NCBI GenBank assembly: GCA_033239125.1
Contig: BSWB01000002.1
Location: forward strand, 88,594,560 to 88,658,559
Origin: Fagopyrum homotropicum
Lineage: Eukaryota > Streptophyta > Magnoliopsida > Caryophyllales > Polygonaceae
DNA: 64,000 nt
Reading direction: 5' to 3'
The notes below the pieces were generated by a model. That model saw only the letters and a program-made list of their open reading frames with translations. It searched no databases and was not told the DNA's origin. This document shows positions 1 through 9,327 of the stretch, one piece after another (the stretch's first letter is position 1; each line of letters begins with the position of its first letter). The translations under genes were made by a program, and so were the position numbers.

Positions 1-1357
1 TGATCTTCTCTCCATCCACCTCTAGACCTCTTGTGCTCACTACAAAACCAAGAAAAACAACTTGATTAGTACTAAACTCACATTTCTTCAAATTAGCATA
101 CAAATATTCAATTCTAAGAGTTGCAAGTACTTCCCTCAAGTGTTCCTCATGCTCTTCAAGTGACTTACTATAGATGAGGATGTCATCAAAGTAAACCACA
201 ATAAACCTACCAATGTAGTGTCTCAACACGTGATTCATCAATCTCATAAATGTGCTAAGAGCATTGGTTAAACCAAATGGCATCACTAGCCACTCATGAA
301 GACCAAACTTGGTCTTGAATGCCGTTTTCCACTCATCTCCCTCCCTCATTCTGATTTGGTGATAACCATTCCTAAGATCTATCTAAGAGAACAATGTGGC
401 TCCATTCAACTCATCTAACATGTCATCTAAACGTGGGATAGGATGGCGGTACTTAATGATGATGTTGTTGATGGCTCTACAATCAACACACATCCTCCAT
501 GTATTGTCCTTATCTAGGAGTTCTTGGACTTGGTTTTGGATCTCTTGGCTCTCCTTAGGGTTCATCCTATAGGCTGGACGGTTTGGGAGTGTAGCACCGG
601 GAATAAGATCTATTTGGTGCTCAATACCTCTAAAAGGTGGAAGGCCAGCCGGAATCTCGTCAGGAAACACATCACTAAACTCATCTAGGATAGCTAGGAT
701 GGGCTTAGGTAGGGTGGCCTTGGCTTCATCACTCAAAGTCACAAAGCTCTTGCACAAGCTCACAAGAATTGCATCTAAAGGGGTAGAATCTAGGATGTAC
801 TCCTCCTTGGATGCTAGAAGGACACTACAAGGTATGGCTAATAGGGTGGTACTAATCTTGGCCGTCGGTTCTGTTTTAGACCGTGAGCTATCCCCTCTCT
901 TTTTCACCTCATTTTGCTCCACACTCAACTCCTTCTTCTCATAAAATTCAGCAATCTGCAATGGTGTCATAGGCTTAAGAGTTAGTGTTTGACCATTAAA
1001 TTCAAAGGTATGCCTATTAGTAAAACCATCATGCTTAACTCTCCTATCAAATTGCCATAGACGTCCCAAAAGAATATGACAAGCTTGCATGAGAACTACA
1101 TCACAAGTAATGGTGTCCTCATAGCTACCTAAAGTGATAGTAACTCTAGCTTGCCTATTTACTTTTAATTCTCCACAATCATTCATCCAATGTAATTTGT
1201 AAGGCCTAGGGTGATAAATTGTGGTAATTTTCAACTTATTAATCAAATCAGTGCTAGCTATATTGCAACAACTACTTCCATCTATGATCATATTACGCAC
1301 CTTCCCTTTAATTAGGTTATCTAGTATGAAAAAGGTTCTCTCTTTGATTATCCTCAC
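1..1357 (-). pseudogene. pol of element 1: aspartic protease and N-terminal half of reverse transcriptase, broken and partial
   Basis: Protease processes the Gag-Pol polyprotein; reverse transcriptase copies the element RNA. The protease active site reads IIDGSSCCN (about 1262-1290), followed by the family-typical HILLGRLWQFDRR, where the usual GRPW is changed to GRLW. RT begins with DVFPDEIPAGLPPFRGIEH and has RPAYRMNPKE and WRMCVDCRAIN. The catalytic YFDD is at 182-193. Compared with element 2, the segment holding GYVRESLSPCAVPVLLVPKK is absent between ELLDK and DNTWRM (near 511), a clean in-frame loss of about 60 bp that removes a conserved RT stretch. A TAG at 383-385 then interrupts the frame just before the IDL motif; the frame continues to the window edge. 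The copy could not make active RT. RNase H and integrase would lie left of position 1. Confidence 0.9.
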
Positions 1358-1358
1358 A

Positions 1359-1860
1359 CGGAGCTAGCTTAGCATGCAAAGTTCTTCTAGTTATTAATGA
1401 TTCTCCATGCTCATATTCAATGCCCTCATCACTGTTTCGGATTTCGGGTTTCGGGTTCGGGTTTCGGGTTCGGGTTTTCGGGTTTCGGGTTCGGGTTTCG
1501 GGTTTTCGGTTCGGGTTTCGGGTTCGGGTTTCGGGTTTTAGGTTTCGGGTTTCGGGTTGTTATCATCATTTTCATGCTCATCCTCACTCTCATATTGTCC
1601 AAATTGATTTAAAACACACAATATCTCTAGAACGAAGAGTAGAGTTAGAGGTACTCCCTTGAGGACCACTTGAAGGCTCATTCAAGGGTCTAGAAGATGA
1701 ATGAGGTGTTGAGCTCCTTCTTTGTGCTCCTTGGTCCATGGTTGATGCTTTTCGGTCCTCCTTGGTGGATGTAGGCTCACGGCTGTAGGATCCTTGGGGC
1801 CGGCTGTTTTGTGCTTTCCATGAGCTTGTAGTTCCAAAGCTTGTCTTGGCACCTTGGTTC
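1359..1860 (-). pseudogene. gag C-terminus/hinge of element 1, zinc knuckle deleted
   Basis: In element 2 this interval carries RDIVCFKCQGRGHMMKDC, the CCHC nucleic-acid-binding knuckle, followed by LGQYESE and an acidic linker. Here the codons for RDIVCFK are still visible on the minus strand (about 1612-1630) but jump at about 1601-1611 directly to the codons for GQYESE. About 55 bp containing most of the knuckle is gone. The acidic linker that follows has been invaded by the minisatellite at 1435-1558. Gag is closed by a TAG at 1861-1863, so this stretch is not read continuously with gag in this copy. Confidence 0.75.
1435..1558. repeat. telomere-like minisatellite (TTTCGGG/TTCGGG)n
   Basis: About 18 head-to-tail units, mostly TTTCGGG and TTCGGG, with two units extended to TTTTCGG(G) and one TTTTAGG. 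TTTCGGG differs from the plant telomere unit TTTAGGG by one base. The tract sits in the acidic hinge between the gag zinc knuckle and protease of element 1. Element 2 has a different short repeat at the same place (8344-8391), so the tract is probably a local expansion rather than a captured telomere. Confidence 0.95.
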
Positions 1861-2808
1861 CTAGCCCTTTGTCTTCTTCTCTACTTTGATTGCCAAATGC
1901 AGCAACTCCACCATGGTATTATAAGGATACAAATCAATTTCATTAGCCAAAGATGAGTTTAAAATGCGTAGATACCTAGCCATTGTAGACTCCTCATCTT
2001 CAACCACATTAGCTTTCACCATTGCCATTTGCATAGAGGTGTAGACCTCTTCGGCACTCATGGCTCCTTGTCTAAAGTTCTCCAACCTTTGCCTCAGCTC
2101 CCTAGCATAATGTTGAGGTACAAAACGAGCTCTCATCAAGGCCTTCATTTGTTCCCATGTAGTGATGGTTGGATCCAAGGTTCTTCTCCTTTCCTTGACA
2201 AGATGATCCCACCATACTAGTGCATATCCTTGGAACTCCAATGATGCAAGCTGGACCTTCCTTTGCTCTCCAAAGTGATGGCATGACCAAATTTGCTCCA
2301 ATTTAGTCTCCCAATCCATGTAAGCATCCGGGTCACACTTGCCTTCAAAACTAGGAATCTTGACCTTCACTTTCCCTATTCCATCTAGCTCTTGATAAGG
2401 CCTAAATGGCTCATATTCTCGTCCTCTCCTTGGCTGTGGGTGACGCCTAGGGAACTCTCTCCACATGCCTTCTTCCTTAACATCCTCTTGTGGCTCCTGA
2501 AAATCATCCACAAAACCTTGCACATTAGGTGTTCTAGGAAGAGGGTTAGCATATCTCATACCTTGCCCTTGAGGGATTCTTTGAGGTGATTCATGGGCTG
2601 TTTCTCTAGGGGCATCTCTATACGTGTCTCCTAGCTCGAAAGTGGACCTCGGCTGTGGCATGGCTGTGGGTGTTGGTCGAGACTCCAACGTGCCAATCTG
2701 GTTGGTCAATCTTGCCACCGAATCCGTTATTTGCTTCAACATAGCAAATGTCTCCGGGTGCATTGACTCACTGCTTTGGGACTTGCTTGGACTATTAGAC
2801 CTAGACAT
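1861..2808 (-). CDS. gag: Gag of element 1 (intact frame up to the lost zinc knuckle)
   Basis: Capsid-type structural protein that would package element RNA in cytoplasmic virus-like particles. The first ATG of the frame is at 2806-2808 (MSRSNSPSKS), followed by a Pro/Arg/Glu-rich region. The conserved plant Ty3/gypsy capsid core follows: GKVKVKIPSFEGKCDPDAY, WETKLEQIWSCHHF, ALVWWDHLVKERRR, WEQMKALMRARFVPQHY, RQRLENFRQGAMS and ANVVEDEESTMARYL. The frame is about 315 codons and ends at a stop at 1861-1863, shortly before where the zinc knuckle should be. It is the only long unbroken retroelement frame in the window. With the knuckle deleted it could at best give a truncated Gag. Transcription would start in the LTR at 3988-4958. 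Confidence 0.9.
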   Translation of the reverse strand: MSRSNSPSKSQSSESMHPETFAMLKQITDSVARLTNQIGTLESRPTPTAMPQPRSTFELGDTYRDAPRETAHESPQRIPQGQGMRYANPLPRTPNVQGFVDDFQEPQEDVKEEGMWREFPRRHPQPRRGREYEPFRPYQELDGIGKVKVKIPSFEGKCDPDAYMDWETKLEQIWSCHHFGEQRKVQLASLEFQGYALVWWDHLVKERRRTLDPTITTWEQMKALMRARFVPQHYARELRQRLENFRQGAMSAEEVYTSMQMAMVKANVVEDEESTMARYLRILNSSLANEIDLYPYNTMVELLHLAIKVEKKTKG

Positions 2809-3972
2809 GATCAAAAAAACGCACAAAACAAGCAAACTAGTTGAATTAGATAAAACAGAAAATTCTCACAAGTGTTTACTCTCACTCTCACACTCAAGTT
2901 GTGTTGATCACAAGCTATTTGATGCAATTGACTTGGATGGATTAAAACTCCTTCTAAGATCAATGCCTTAGCTCAACTAGCACACTCCTTGACTTGAAAA
3001 AGGGTGATACACGGCTGCTTGAAGGTTCACAACAGAAAACGTCAAGATAGACACTAAGAAGCTGAAATAAGACTCAAGACTCAACTAGTATGGCTTGCAA
3101 GCAATGTTAACTAGCTAAATCACACAAAATACTCAAAAAAGACACAAGACTCAAAGATAGATGCAAAAGGTTGATATGGACTCGAAAAGATGGTAAACTC
3201 AAGATATGATAGAATTAGAGTAAAACAAGAAAGATAGACACACAAGAGACTAAGAAGAGAGCTTAACTTACCTTGTCCTTATGCAATGGAGAGAGATATG
3301 GCCGGCTGTGGTGTTTAAAGTTGGCTTTTGGGTAATGGTGATGAATAAGAAATAAGGTAGGTAACTCTTGTTTGTAGTCTCAATGATCCTTTCACAATCA
3401 GATTGCAAAAACACTTGTTTTTCTAGCTTCTACACAACTTAGGTTAGTATAGAATATGATATGAAATGTATGATATGTAGGATGATGAAAATATATGAGA
3501 AAATATTTCTTTTTCTTTGTTTTTCTTTTGTGTTCCTTGGCTGACGTTTTGTGGAAGAAAATAGGAGAGAGGAATGAAATTAAAAATTGAAAAGAAATAA
3601 GAGATAACTAACTAGAAGTAGTCTCTTGTTGTTGCTACAAATAAGGAGCTTTTGTGGCCTCTCTCTCCTACTTGCAACGACTGATTTGTTTTGGAGAGTG
3701 GTCCCCCTTCTTTTTTTTTTTGAACGGTTATTTGCCAGGAGGATGCAGCTGGACGTTTTGGATGAACAATGGCTGATGAAGGTGATGTAGAATGGCTGGA
3801 AAATGGCTGTTTTGGCTTGGCTTTCTCTCTTCTCCAATAAACACAAGAAACAAAGCAAATTAGACTCAAATAGACTCTTAAGATGAAGCAAATGACTCAA
3901 ACAAAGAAAAGACTCAAAGAAGATACTCAAACCGTCAATGGTGATGGCTGATTCCGGACTCACAATCAACTA
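2809..3972 (-). other. untranslated leader of element 1
   Basis: About 1.16 kb between primer site and gag. Only short unrelated frames are visible on either strand. There is a T-run near 3711-3721 and otherwise A-rich sequence with many short 'actcaa' words. A leader of about 1 kb is usual for plant Ty3/gypsy elements. I see no gene or conserved structure in it. Confidence 0.7.
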
Positions 3973-3984
3973 GCTCTGATACCA
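3973..3984 (-). promoter_or_regulatory. primer binding site, tRNA-Met type (element 1)
   Basis: The minus strand reads TGGTATCAGAGC, complementary to the 3' end of plant initiator tRNA-Met. It lies 3 bp from the LTR end at 3988. It primes minus-strand DNA synthesis and fixes the LTR boundary and the element's orientation. Confidence 0.93.
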
Positions 3985-4368
3985 CTTTAATGCGGGTTGG
4001 GGCCGCAAATGACTAGATCTAGATTGGGAATCCTTGAAGACCAACAATGGACGTTTTCCTTGACAAATGGCACGCAAAATCAGATTGTTTAGAACCAGAA
4101 ATGACGTTGGACAAAAGGGAAGAAAGAAAATGAAATGGAACGTGGAATGTTTGGTAGAATTAGATCCAAAAGAACCAAACGACTCCCTTACAAGAACCTT
4201 GATCAGATTGATCAAAACCCAAGCAAGATGATGCCTTCAACCCTTTCTTCTATAACCTTACACAAGCCTTCAACGGAGACAAGCACAAGGAGGGACTAGT
4301 ATTGACTAGTAGCACCAATCTCTAAAGAGATTAACACACACAAGAACAATCTAGTAGGGATTCACAAC

Positions 4369-4402
4369 AATTCAATCAATGGCTCACTTTATTGATTGAA
4401 TT
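4369..4402 (-). promoter_or_regulatory. poly(A)-signal hairpin in the R region of the element 1 LTR
   Basis: A perfect 12-bp inverted repeat, AATTCAATCAAT / ATTGATTGAATT, with a 10-nt loop. On the transcribed (minus) strand the signal AATAAA straddles the end of the 5' arm and the start of the loop. It lies about 90-110 bp downstream of the TATA box, where R is expected. The same hairpin recurs in the array units. Confidence 0.7.
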
Positions 4403-4482
4403 TTCTGAATAGAAACAAAAGCTCTCAAAGAGACGGTTTATCAAGTTTTGCTAAAATTTATCTAATCTGGAAAGAAGCTAAG

Positions 4483-4512
4483 GGAGGCTTTTTATATGCC
4501 TAGAAAGCCTCC
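4483..4512 (-). promoter_or_regulatory. LTR core promoter: TATA box enclosed by an inverted repeat
   Basis: GGAGGCTTT and AAAGCCTCC (9-bp perfect inverted repeat) flank a 12-bp centre which on the minus strand reads CTAGGCATATAA. CATATAAAAAG is a good plant TATA box for leftward transcription. Confidence 0.75.
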
Positions 4513-4958
4513 TATCTGAAAAAGGAAAAACATTTGTCAAAAAAGACAATAAAACAAATAAAACAACTAAAACAAATAAAAATAACCCTTAAAATGTTTT
4601 GAACCTAAAGGTTATAAAAAGTCTTTCATTTTATACCAAAAGATGATATAAAATACAAAAGAAGCTCCAAAAGCCTCAATCTTCCATTTCTTGCAATTCC
4701 GGAACAAGTGTCTCTTCTTTGCTCTTGCATGGCTCCAAATCACGTGTGCATGGTCTCCCTTCCACGTCTAAGTCATCGGGAATCGTCATTAACGTGACTA
4801 AGGAAGCCTCAGTCAGCAATGGATCGTCAATGGTCTCCTTAGGAGCTAAGGACACCAACAAGTTGGACACCTCCTCTTCAATTGCTCTTGCCCTTGATCT
4901 AGTGATTGGCCCTTGCATTGTAGGACTAGTAGGGGCTGTTGGTGATGGTCCCTCATCA

Positions 4959-5587
4959 TAATCATTCACAAAATCAATCAAAGAACAAGAGAGTTTTTGG
5001 TTGGCATTGTCGTTGTTTGCTTGGCTGAGCTTGTTCGTGTCAACCGCCTTCGGATTGGTGCTTCGAGCCTTCACGAGTCCCTCTTTGTGCTAGTCCAGCC
5101 GGAGCTAGTGTAAAGTTGTATTGGAGACGGGTCTAGGGCATTCACGAAGTGGGTCTTGGCTCTTCAGCCTTGGTTCTTTTCGTTGACTCTCTTTGGTTCT
5201 TCTCAACATCCTCCTGCATCCATTCCATCTCCACGTTTCATTCCGCATCTGGATTTGCTTCATTCAGCCGGATTCGGATCATTGTACCTAGATCAACTAA
5301 TCCACGGACTAATACCGTATCATGTTGCAAGTCAAACAAGGCACCCTCTTCGTGCTCTCGATTCTCAGATCGATTATGTGGAGTTGTAAGAAGCGGGGTC
5401 AAATCGTCACTAGTTTGGTTCTTGGATCTCGAATCCAAGGGTTCTATCATTGTTCCTTTCGATTCTTCTTGTCCCTTTCTGTTTCCTCGTTTTCATTGAT
5501 GTCCATGTTTGTTAATTTTGTGTGTTCTTCATTCTTCAGAACAGGTTGTTCATCTAGATCCGTTCTTTGTGGCTAATCCCCGTATCA
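4959..5587 (+). repeat. 5' LTR remnant of element 2, with about 263 extra bp
   Basis: Positions 5324-5587 align without gaps to 12561-12824 of the 3' LTR and end in the same GTATCA. Positions about 4959-5060 resemble 12475-12560 more loosely, with a clear match over 'ccttcggattggtg' (5046-5060). Between them 5061-5323 has no counterpart in the 3' LTR and ends in 'ccgtatca', the same terminal word as the LTR itself. The outer U3 part with the promoter is missing here because of the element 1 insertion. Confidence 0.7.
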
Positions 5588-5589
5588 AT

Positions 5590-5601
5590 TGGTATCAGAG
5601 T
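5590..5601 (+). promoter_or_regulatory. primer binding site, tRNA-Met type (element 2)
   Basis: TGGTATCAGAGT starts 2 bp after the LTR end at 5587 and matches plant initiator tRNA-Met except for its last base. It fixes the plus orientation of element 2. Confidence 0.9.
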
Positions 5602-6850
5602 ACAATTGACATCCAACCACCAAAAATAGTCGGTAAATCAATCATAAAATCACAAAAAGAGTATGTTTTGATAATTGCAATTGATCATTGTCTTTTGTTT
5701 CAGTCTATTTCCGTTTCTCTCTTCTACTCTAAGCTTTGTTTGAGTCTAACGAGTTTGTTCCTTGTTTGTGAGCTCTCGACACTAGAAACCACCATAGCAC
5801 CACACCAACAACCATCACACCACCATCAAACCACCATTTTTTTTCCTTAGCCACATTAGCCACACTTGAACTAGTTGAACAAAAACCAAATGTGGTTGTT
5901 TCTCTTCCTGCATCCAGTAAACGTAGAATTGGAGTTGATTCAGCGTATTTCCTACAAATCCGGCACAGAGCTTGAAGCAGTCGTTTTTCTCCTACAGATC
6001 TTCCACGTTGAATCAGTTGCAACAATCTAGGAGTTGAGATTTGATCTTATCTTGAAGATTTGCAACAGCTTGGCCCACGTTTATCTACAAACAAAATTTT
6101 GTTTTTATTTCTTTCAATTCTTTTGTTTATTCTTCTTTTCTGATTTCCTGAATCATAAAGTCAAAAAAAAAAGAGATAAAAAAAGAAAGAAAGAAAATCA
6201 AGAAAAAAAAAAGAGAAGAAGAAAAGGAATCAGAATCATTTTTTTTATTTCATTCTTTCTTATTCATAGTTTGTAATTAGCCTAGTGCTATTACATTTGT
6301 TTTAGTGTTATTCAGCAAAAAAAAAAAAAAAGACTTCAAGAAATGACTTAAAGTCAAGTATCTCGTCTCATTCGGAGGAAAAACCAAGCATCTCGTTGAA
6401 CCTATCTAGCCACACCTAGCTACTGTCCATTTTCGGCCATCAAACACATAGCTCAACCTTCCTTAACCTCATCCTACGGTGACAAGGGTTTACTTCTTGG
6501 GTCTTACAAGTAAGTTCTTTCAAGGCTTATCTTGAGTTCTAAAATTTTGAGTTATTTAGTTGCATATAACATTCGTGCAATTGTCTTTTCCGTTTGAGTC
6601 TTTTCTTCCATTTTTGTTGAGTCAAACACGTTTTTGAAGTGACTGAAATCGAATCTTGTTTCTATCTAAAAGCTTAGTTTGACTAGGCATCGAACTCACG
6701 TGAGGTTTTTGATTAATACAAGACAAGCCATCAAGAAGCTTGTATCACACCACTAGAGAGTGAGAGAACCTTATTTCTGAGTGATACACTTGCGAGGTGT
6801 TTTTGTTTAAACTAACCTAACGTGTTTGATGTTGTTGAGTGTTTTGCAGC
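5602..6850 (+). other. untranslated leader of element 2, with purine-rich low-complexity tract
   Basis: About 1.25 kb without a supported gene. A T/C-rich stretch (about 6095-6150) is followed by an A/G-rich tract (about 6162-6236) and a run of A at about 6317-6331. A 'ttttgcagc' just before 6851 resembles a 3' splice site, but no spliced product can be shown. Confidence 0.65.
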
Positions 6851-7225
6851 ATGTCAGGGACTTCCGCAGGTTAAAAGAGCCCTGAGCCTATCACACCAGA
6901 GTTGTTCAGTCTCATCAAGAGCTTGAAAGATAGCATTGAGGGGTTAACTACAAGGATATCTATGTTGGAGACATCTAAGGTGACCCCGGATTCTCGACCA
7001 CTAGGAGGTAACTTAGAGATAGGAGACAACTCGAGGGCGCAAAACCAAGGACAAGATCGAGTTCCCCTTCAAAGTCAGCAAGCTGCATTCCAAGCAGCAA
7101 GGAATTCGAATATTCCGTAGCCTTCTAGGCATGTCCATGGTTTAGGCAACATTGCTTCCCAACCTGGGTTGAGAAACCTTGCTTTTGAGGAGCATATTTC
7201 TATCCCTTCTTCTCCAATTATTAAT

Positions 7226-7315
7226 GATAATATGCCTAACTATCCTCACCAATTTCATAATCTAGTTTATGATAATATGCCTAACTATCCTCACCAATTT
7301 CAGAATCCAGTTTAT
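7226..7315 (+). repeat. 45-bp tandem duplication in gag (two copies)
   Basis: Two adjacent 45-bp copies (7226-7270 and 7271-7315) encode DNMPNYPHQFHNLVY and DNMPNYPHQFQNPVY. The duplication is in frame and lies in the variable N-terminal half of gag. Confidence 0.93.
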
Positions 7316-8239
7316 GACCAGGAAGAGGAGGACAATGGGGAGAATGAGGAGTGGAGACCGGAATGGATGCCTAATGGATGGAGGAGGCGAGTTCAGCCAA
7401 GGAGACATCAGGAAGGGCGACGTAATGATGAATGGAGACGTGAGCCCTATGGGAGTCCAGCAAAGGAGAGACCGAGAACCAGAACATGACGGTCTCGGCA
7501 AAGTGAAGGTGAAAGTCCCTAGTTTCGAGGGCAATTGTGATTTTGATGTGTATATGGCATGGGAGGCAAAGATAGAGCAAATATGGTCATGCCATAACTT
7601 TCCTGAACACAAAAAGGTACACTACGCAGCCATTGAATTTATTGACTATGCTATGATATGGTGGGATAATTTGGTGAAGGAAAGGAGAAGAACTTTGGAT
7701 GCACTAGTAGCTACTTGGGAACATATGAAGGCATTGATGAGAGCTCAATTTGTTCCCTAACACTACACAAGGGACTTGAGGCAAAGATTGGAGAACCTGA
7801 GGCAAGGATCAATGACTGCTGAGGAGACCTATAATGCCATGCAAATGGCCATGGTAAAGGCCAATGTGTGAGAAGATGAAGAATCAACAATGGCTAGGTA
7901 TTATCGTATCAGTAATTCAAGTTTTGCTAACGAAGTAGATCTTTTTCCCTATGGTTCTATGACATAACTACTCCATCTCACAATCAAAGTGGAAAGGAAG
8001 ATGAAAGCGAGAAATCAAGGAGGAAAGGCTTCTTATGGTGTCTCCAGCTCTTGGAAGAACCAAGGGAACCGCCAACAAGGTAGTTACAACAGGGAAGTGC
8101 TTAATATGGAGAAAGCAGCCCCGGAACAAGGAGGATAGCGTAAAGCACCTTCTGCAGCCGAGCTAAGCCCACGGCTACCTTTCTTAAGGTAACACAAGGG
8201 AGTACTTCTAACCCTTCATCTAGAGCTAGGGATATAGTG

Positions 8240-8281
8240 TGTTTTAAGTGTCAAGGTAGAGGACACATGATGAAAGACTGT
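8240..8281 (+). other. CCHC zinc knuckle of element 2 Gag
   Basis: CFKCQGRGHMMKDC fits C-x2-C-x4-H-x4-C exactly, the nucleic-acid-binding knuckle of retroelement nucleocapsid. It identifies the end of gag and is absent from element 1. Confidence 0.95.
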
Positions 8282-8343
8282 CCTAACAAGAAAATGTTGT
8301 TAATCAACTATTTAGGACAATATGAGTCCGAATCTGAGCATGA

Positions 8344-8391
8344 GCATGATAATGATGATTTTGAGCCTAATATGCATGATAATGATGATTT
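8344..8391 (+). repeat. short repeat in the gag-protease hinge
   Basis: An 18-bp word, gcatgataatgatgattt, occurs at 8344-8361 and 8374-8391 (30-bp spacing) and encodes acidic residues. It occupies the same hinge as the telomere-like minisatellite of element 1. Confidence 0.85.
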
Positions 8392-8552
8392 GGATGATGA
8401 TGGGATTGAATATGATCAGGGGGATTGTTTACTAGCTAAAGATTGTTATTTGACCATCCTAGCTCATTTCTAGCTAATAACTACATGCTTTGTGATCTTG
8501 ATTCTCAAAATGAAGCTAAGAGCTTGAAAACGCAAGAAATGATCCTAATAAC

Positions 8553-9327
8553 ATGGTTTGTGATGAAAATCTTGAGCATAATAATTCCTTGATAGCTAGG
8601 AGAACTTTGAGTGCACAACCTGCCCCTTGTGAGGATAACCAAAGAGAGAACTTGTTTCATACTAGGTGTTTGGTTAAGGGAAAGGTGTGTAATGTTATCA
8701 TTGATGGAGGTAGTTGTTGCAACATTGCTAGTACTGAATTGATCTCTAAGTTGCACATTCATACATTTTGTCACCCTAGACCATATAAGCTGCATTGGAT
8801 GAATGATTGTGGTAAATTGAAGGTTAATAGGCAAGCTAAGATCGCTTTCACTCTAGGACACTATGAGGATACTATTTTATGTGATGTTGTGCCTATGCAA
8901 GCTTGTCATGTGTTATTAGGCCGTCCATGGCAATATGATAGGAGAGTTATGCATGATGGTTTTACTAATAGGTATTCATTTACTTTTAATGAAAAACCTG
9001 TTACTCTAAAAGCTATGACTCCCATGCAGATTGCGGAGGCATTTGAGAGGAAGAAGGCGAGTGAACAAGAGCAAGGACAAGCTAAGAAGGAAGTCATCGA
9101 GGCACCAAGAACCTGCCATAGACACGTCCCCTAGCCAACAGCCTAGTGCTCTCTTGGTCACATCCACAACTCAGCCTCCCACGGCCTTGTTAGCTTCTAA
9201 GCTTGAGTTCCAAAGTGAGTATCTACCCTTAGATGCCATCTTGATGAGGTTGTGTAAGGAGCTAACCTTAGTGAGTGAAGAAACAAAGGCTATCTTACCC
9301 CCTACCATTACAGCCATCCTAGTGTAG
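8553..9327 (+). pseudogene. aspartic protease of element 2, and linker to RT
   Basis: The retropepsin-like domain has its catalytic motif as VIIDGGSCCNIAS (about 8694-8732) and the second conserved segment HVLLGRPWQYDRRVMHDGF. It would cleave Gag-Pol in the particle. The frame is open from 8553 to about 9100, where a frameshift moves the linker (SALLVTSTTQPPTALLASK) into another frame. An in-frame TAG at 9325-9327 precedes RT. The homologous part of element 1 (on its minus strand) aligns residue by residue. Confidence 0.9.

Larger units (their letters stand above)
1..4958 (-). mobile_element. Ty3/gypsy LTR retrotransposon, element 1 (5' part; 3' end off the left edge)
   Basis: Read on the minus strand the order is LTR (4958-3988), tRNA-Met primer site (3984-3973), leader (3972-2809), gag (2808-1861), a degraded linker, protease and reverse transcriptase, cut by the window edge at position 1. 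This order defines a Ty3/gypsy element. It is defective: the gag zinc knuckle is deleted near 1605, RT has lost about 20 codons near 511, and there is a stop at 383-385. Its LTR belongs to the same family as the units of the array at 16277-62756. It seems to have inserted into the 5' LTR of element 2, because sequence resembling element 2's LTR resumes at about 4959. The target-site duplication cannot be checked because the other end lies outside the window. Confidence 0.9.
3988..4958 (-). repeat. 5' LTR of element 1 (971 bp), the same family as the array units
   Basis: On the minus strand it begins TGATGAGGGACC (4958) and ends GCATTA (3988), a CATCA terminus with one change. The left boundary is set by the primer site; the right boundary by comparison with the array, where homology ends at the same base (62756). 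It contains a TATA box in an inverted repeat (4483-4512), a poly(A) signal in a hairpin (4369-4402) and, at its U3 end, coding sequence for the pol C-terminal tail (GPITRSRARAI) closing at a stop at 4676-4678. The open frame continues by chance across the boundary to 5074. Identity to array units is high by eye. Confidence 0.9.
6851..8473 (+). pseudogene. gag: gag of element 2, broken by stops and a frameshift
   Basis: The likely start is ATG at 6851 (MSGTSAG), but a TAA follows after seven codons. The frame continues (SPEPITPELFSLIKSLKDS), has another stop at about 7118, then shifts near 7480 into the frame carrying the capsid core: GKVKVKVPSFEGNCDFDVY, WEAKIEQIWSCHNF, MIWWDNLVKERRRTLD and WEHMKALMRAQFVP. 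Three more stops interrupt the part up to 8140. It aligns throughout with element 1 Gag. The zinc knuckle is at 8240-8281, followed by an acidic hinge (ESESEHEHDNDD) up to about 8470. The role would be RNA packaging. No functional protein can be made from this copy. Confidence 0.88.

Noticed and set aside
1435..1558. A true interstitial telomere
   Set aside because: Units are TTTCGGG/TTCGGG of irregular length, and the tract is embedded in a retroelement linker.
1397..1662. Gly/Phe-rich proteins on the plus strand at 1397-1662
   Set aside because: They are translations of the TTTCGGG minisatellite, antisense to pol.
3580..3969. Minus-strand open frame in the element 1 leader
   Set aside because: No conserved motif and no counterpart in element 2; a chance frame between primer site and gag.
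6162..6236. A purine-rich tract as a second polypurine tract
   Set aside because: It lies in the leader of element 2, far from any LTR start, and looks like low-complexity sequence.
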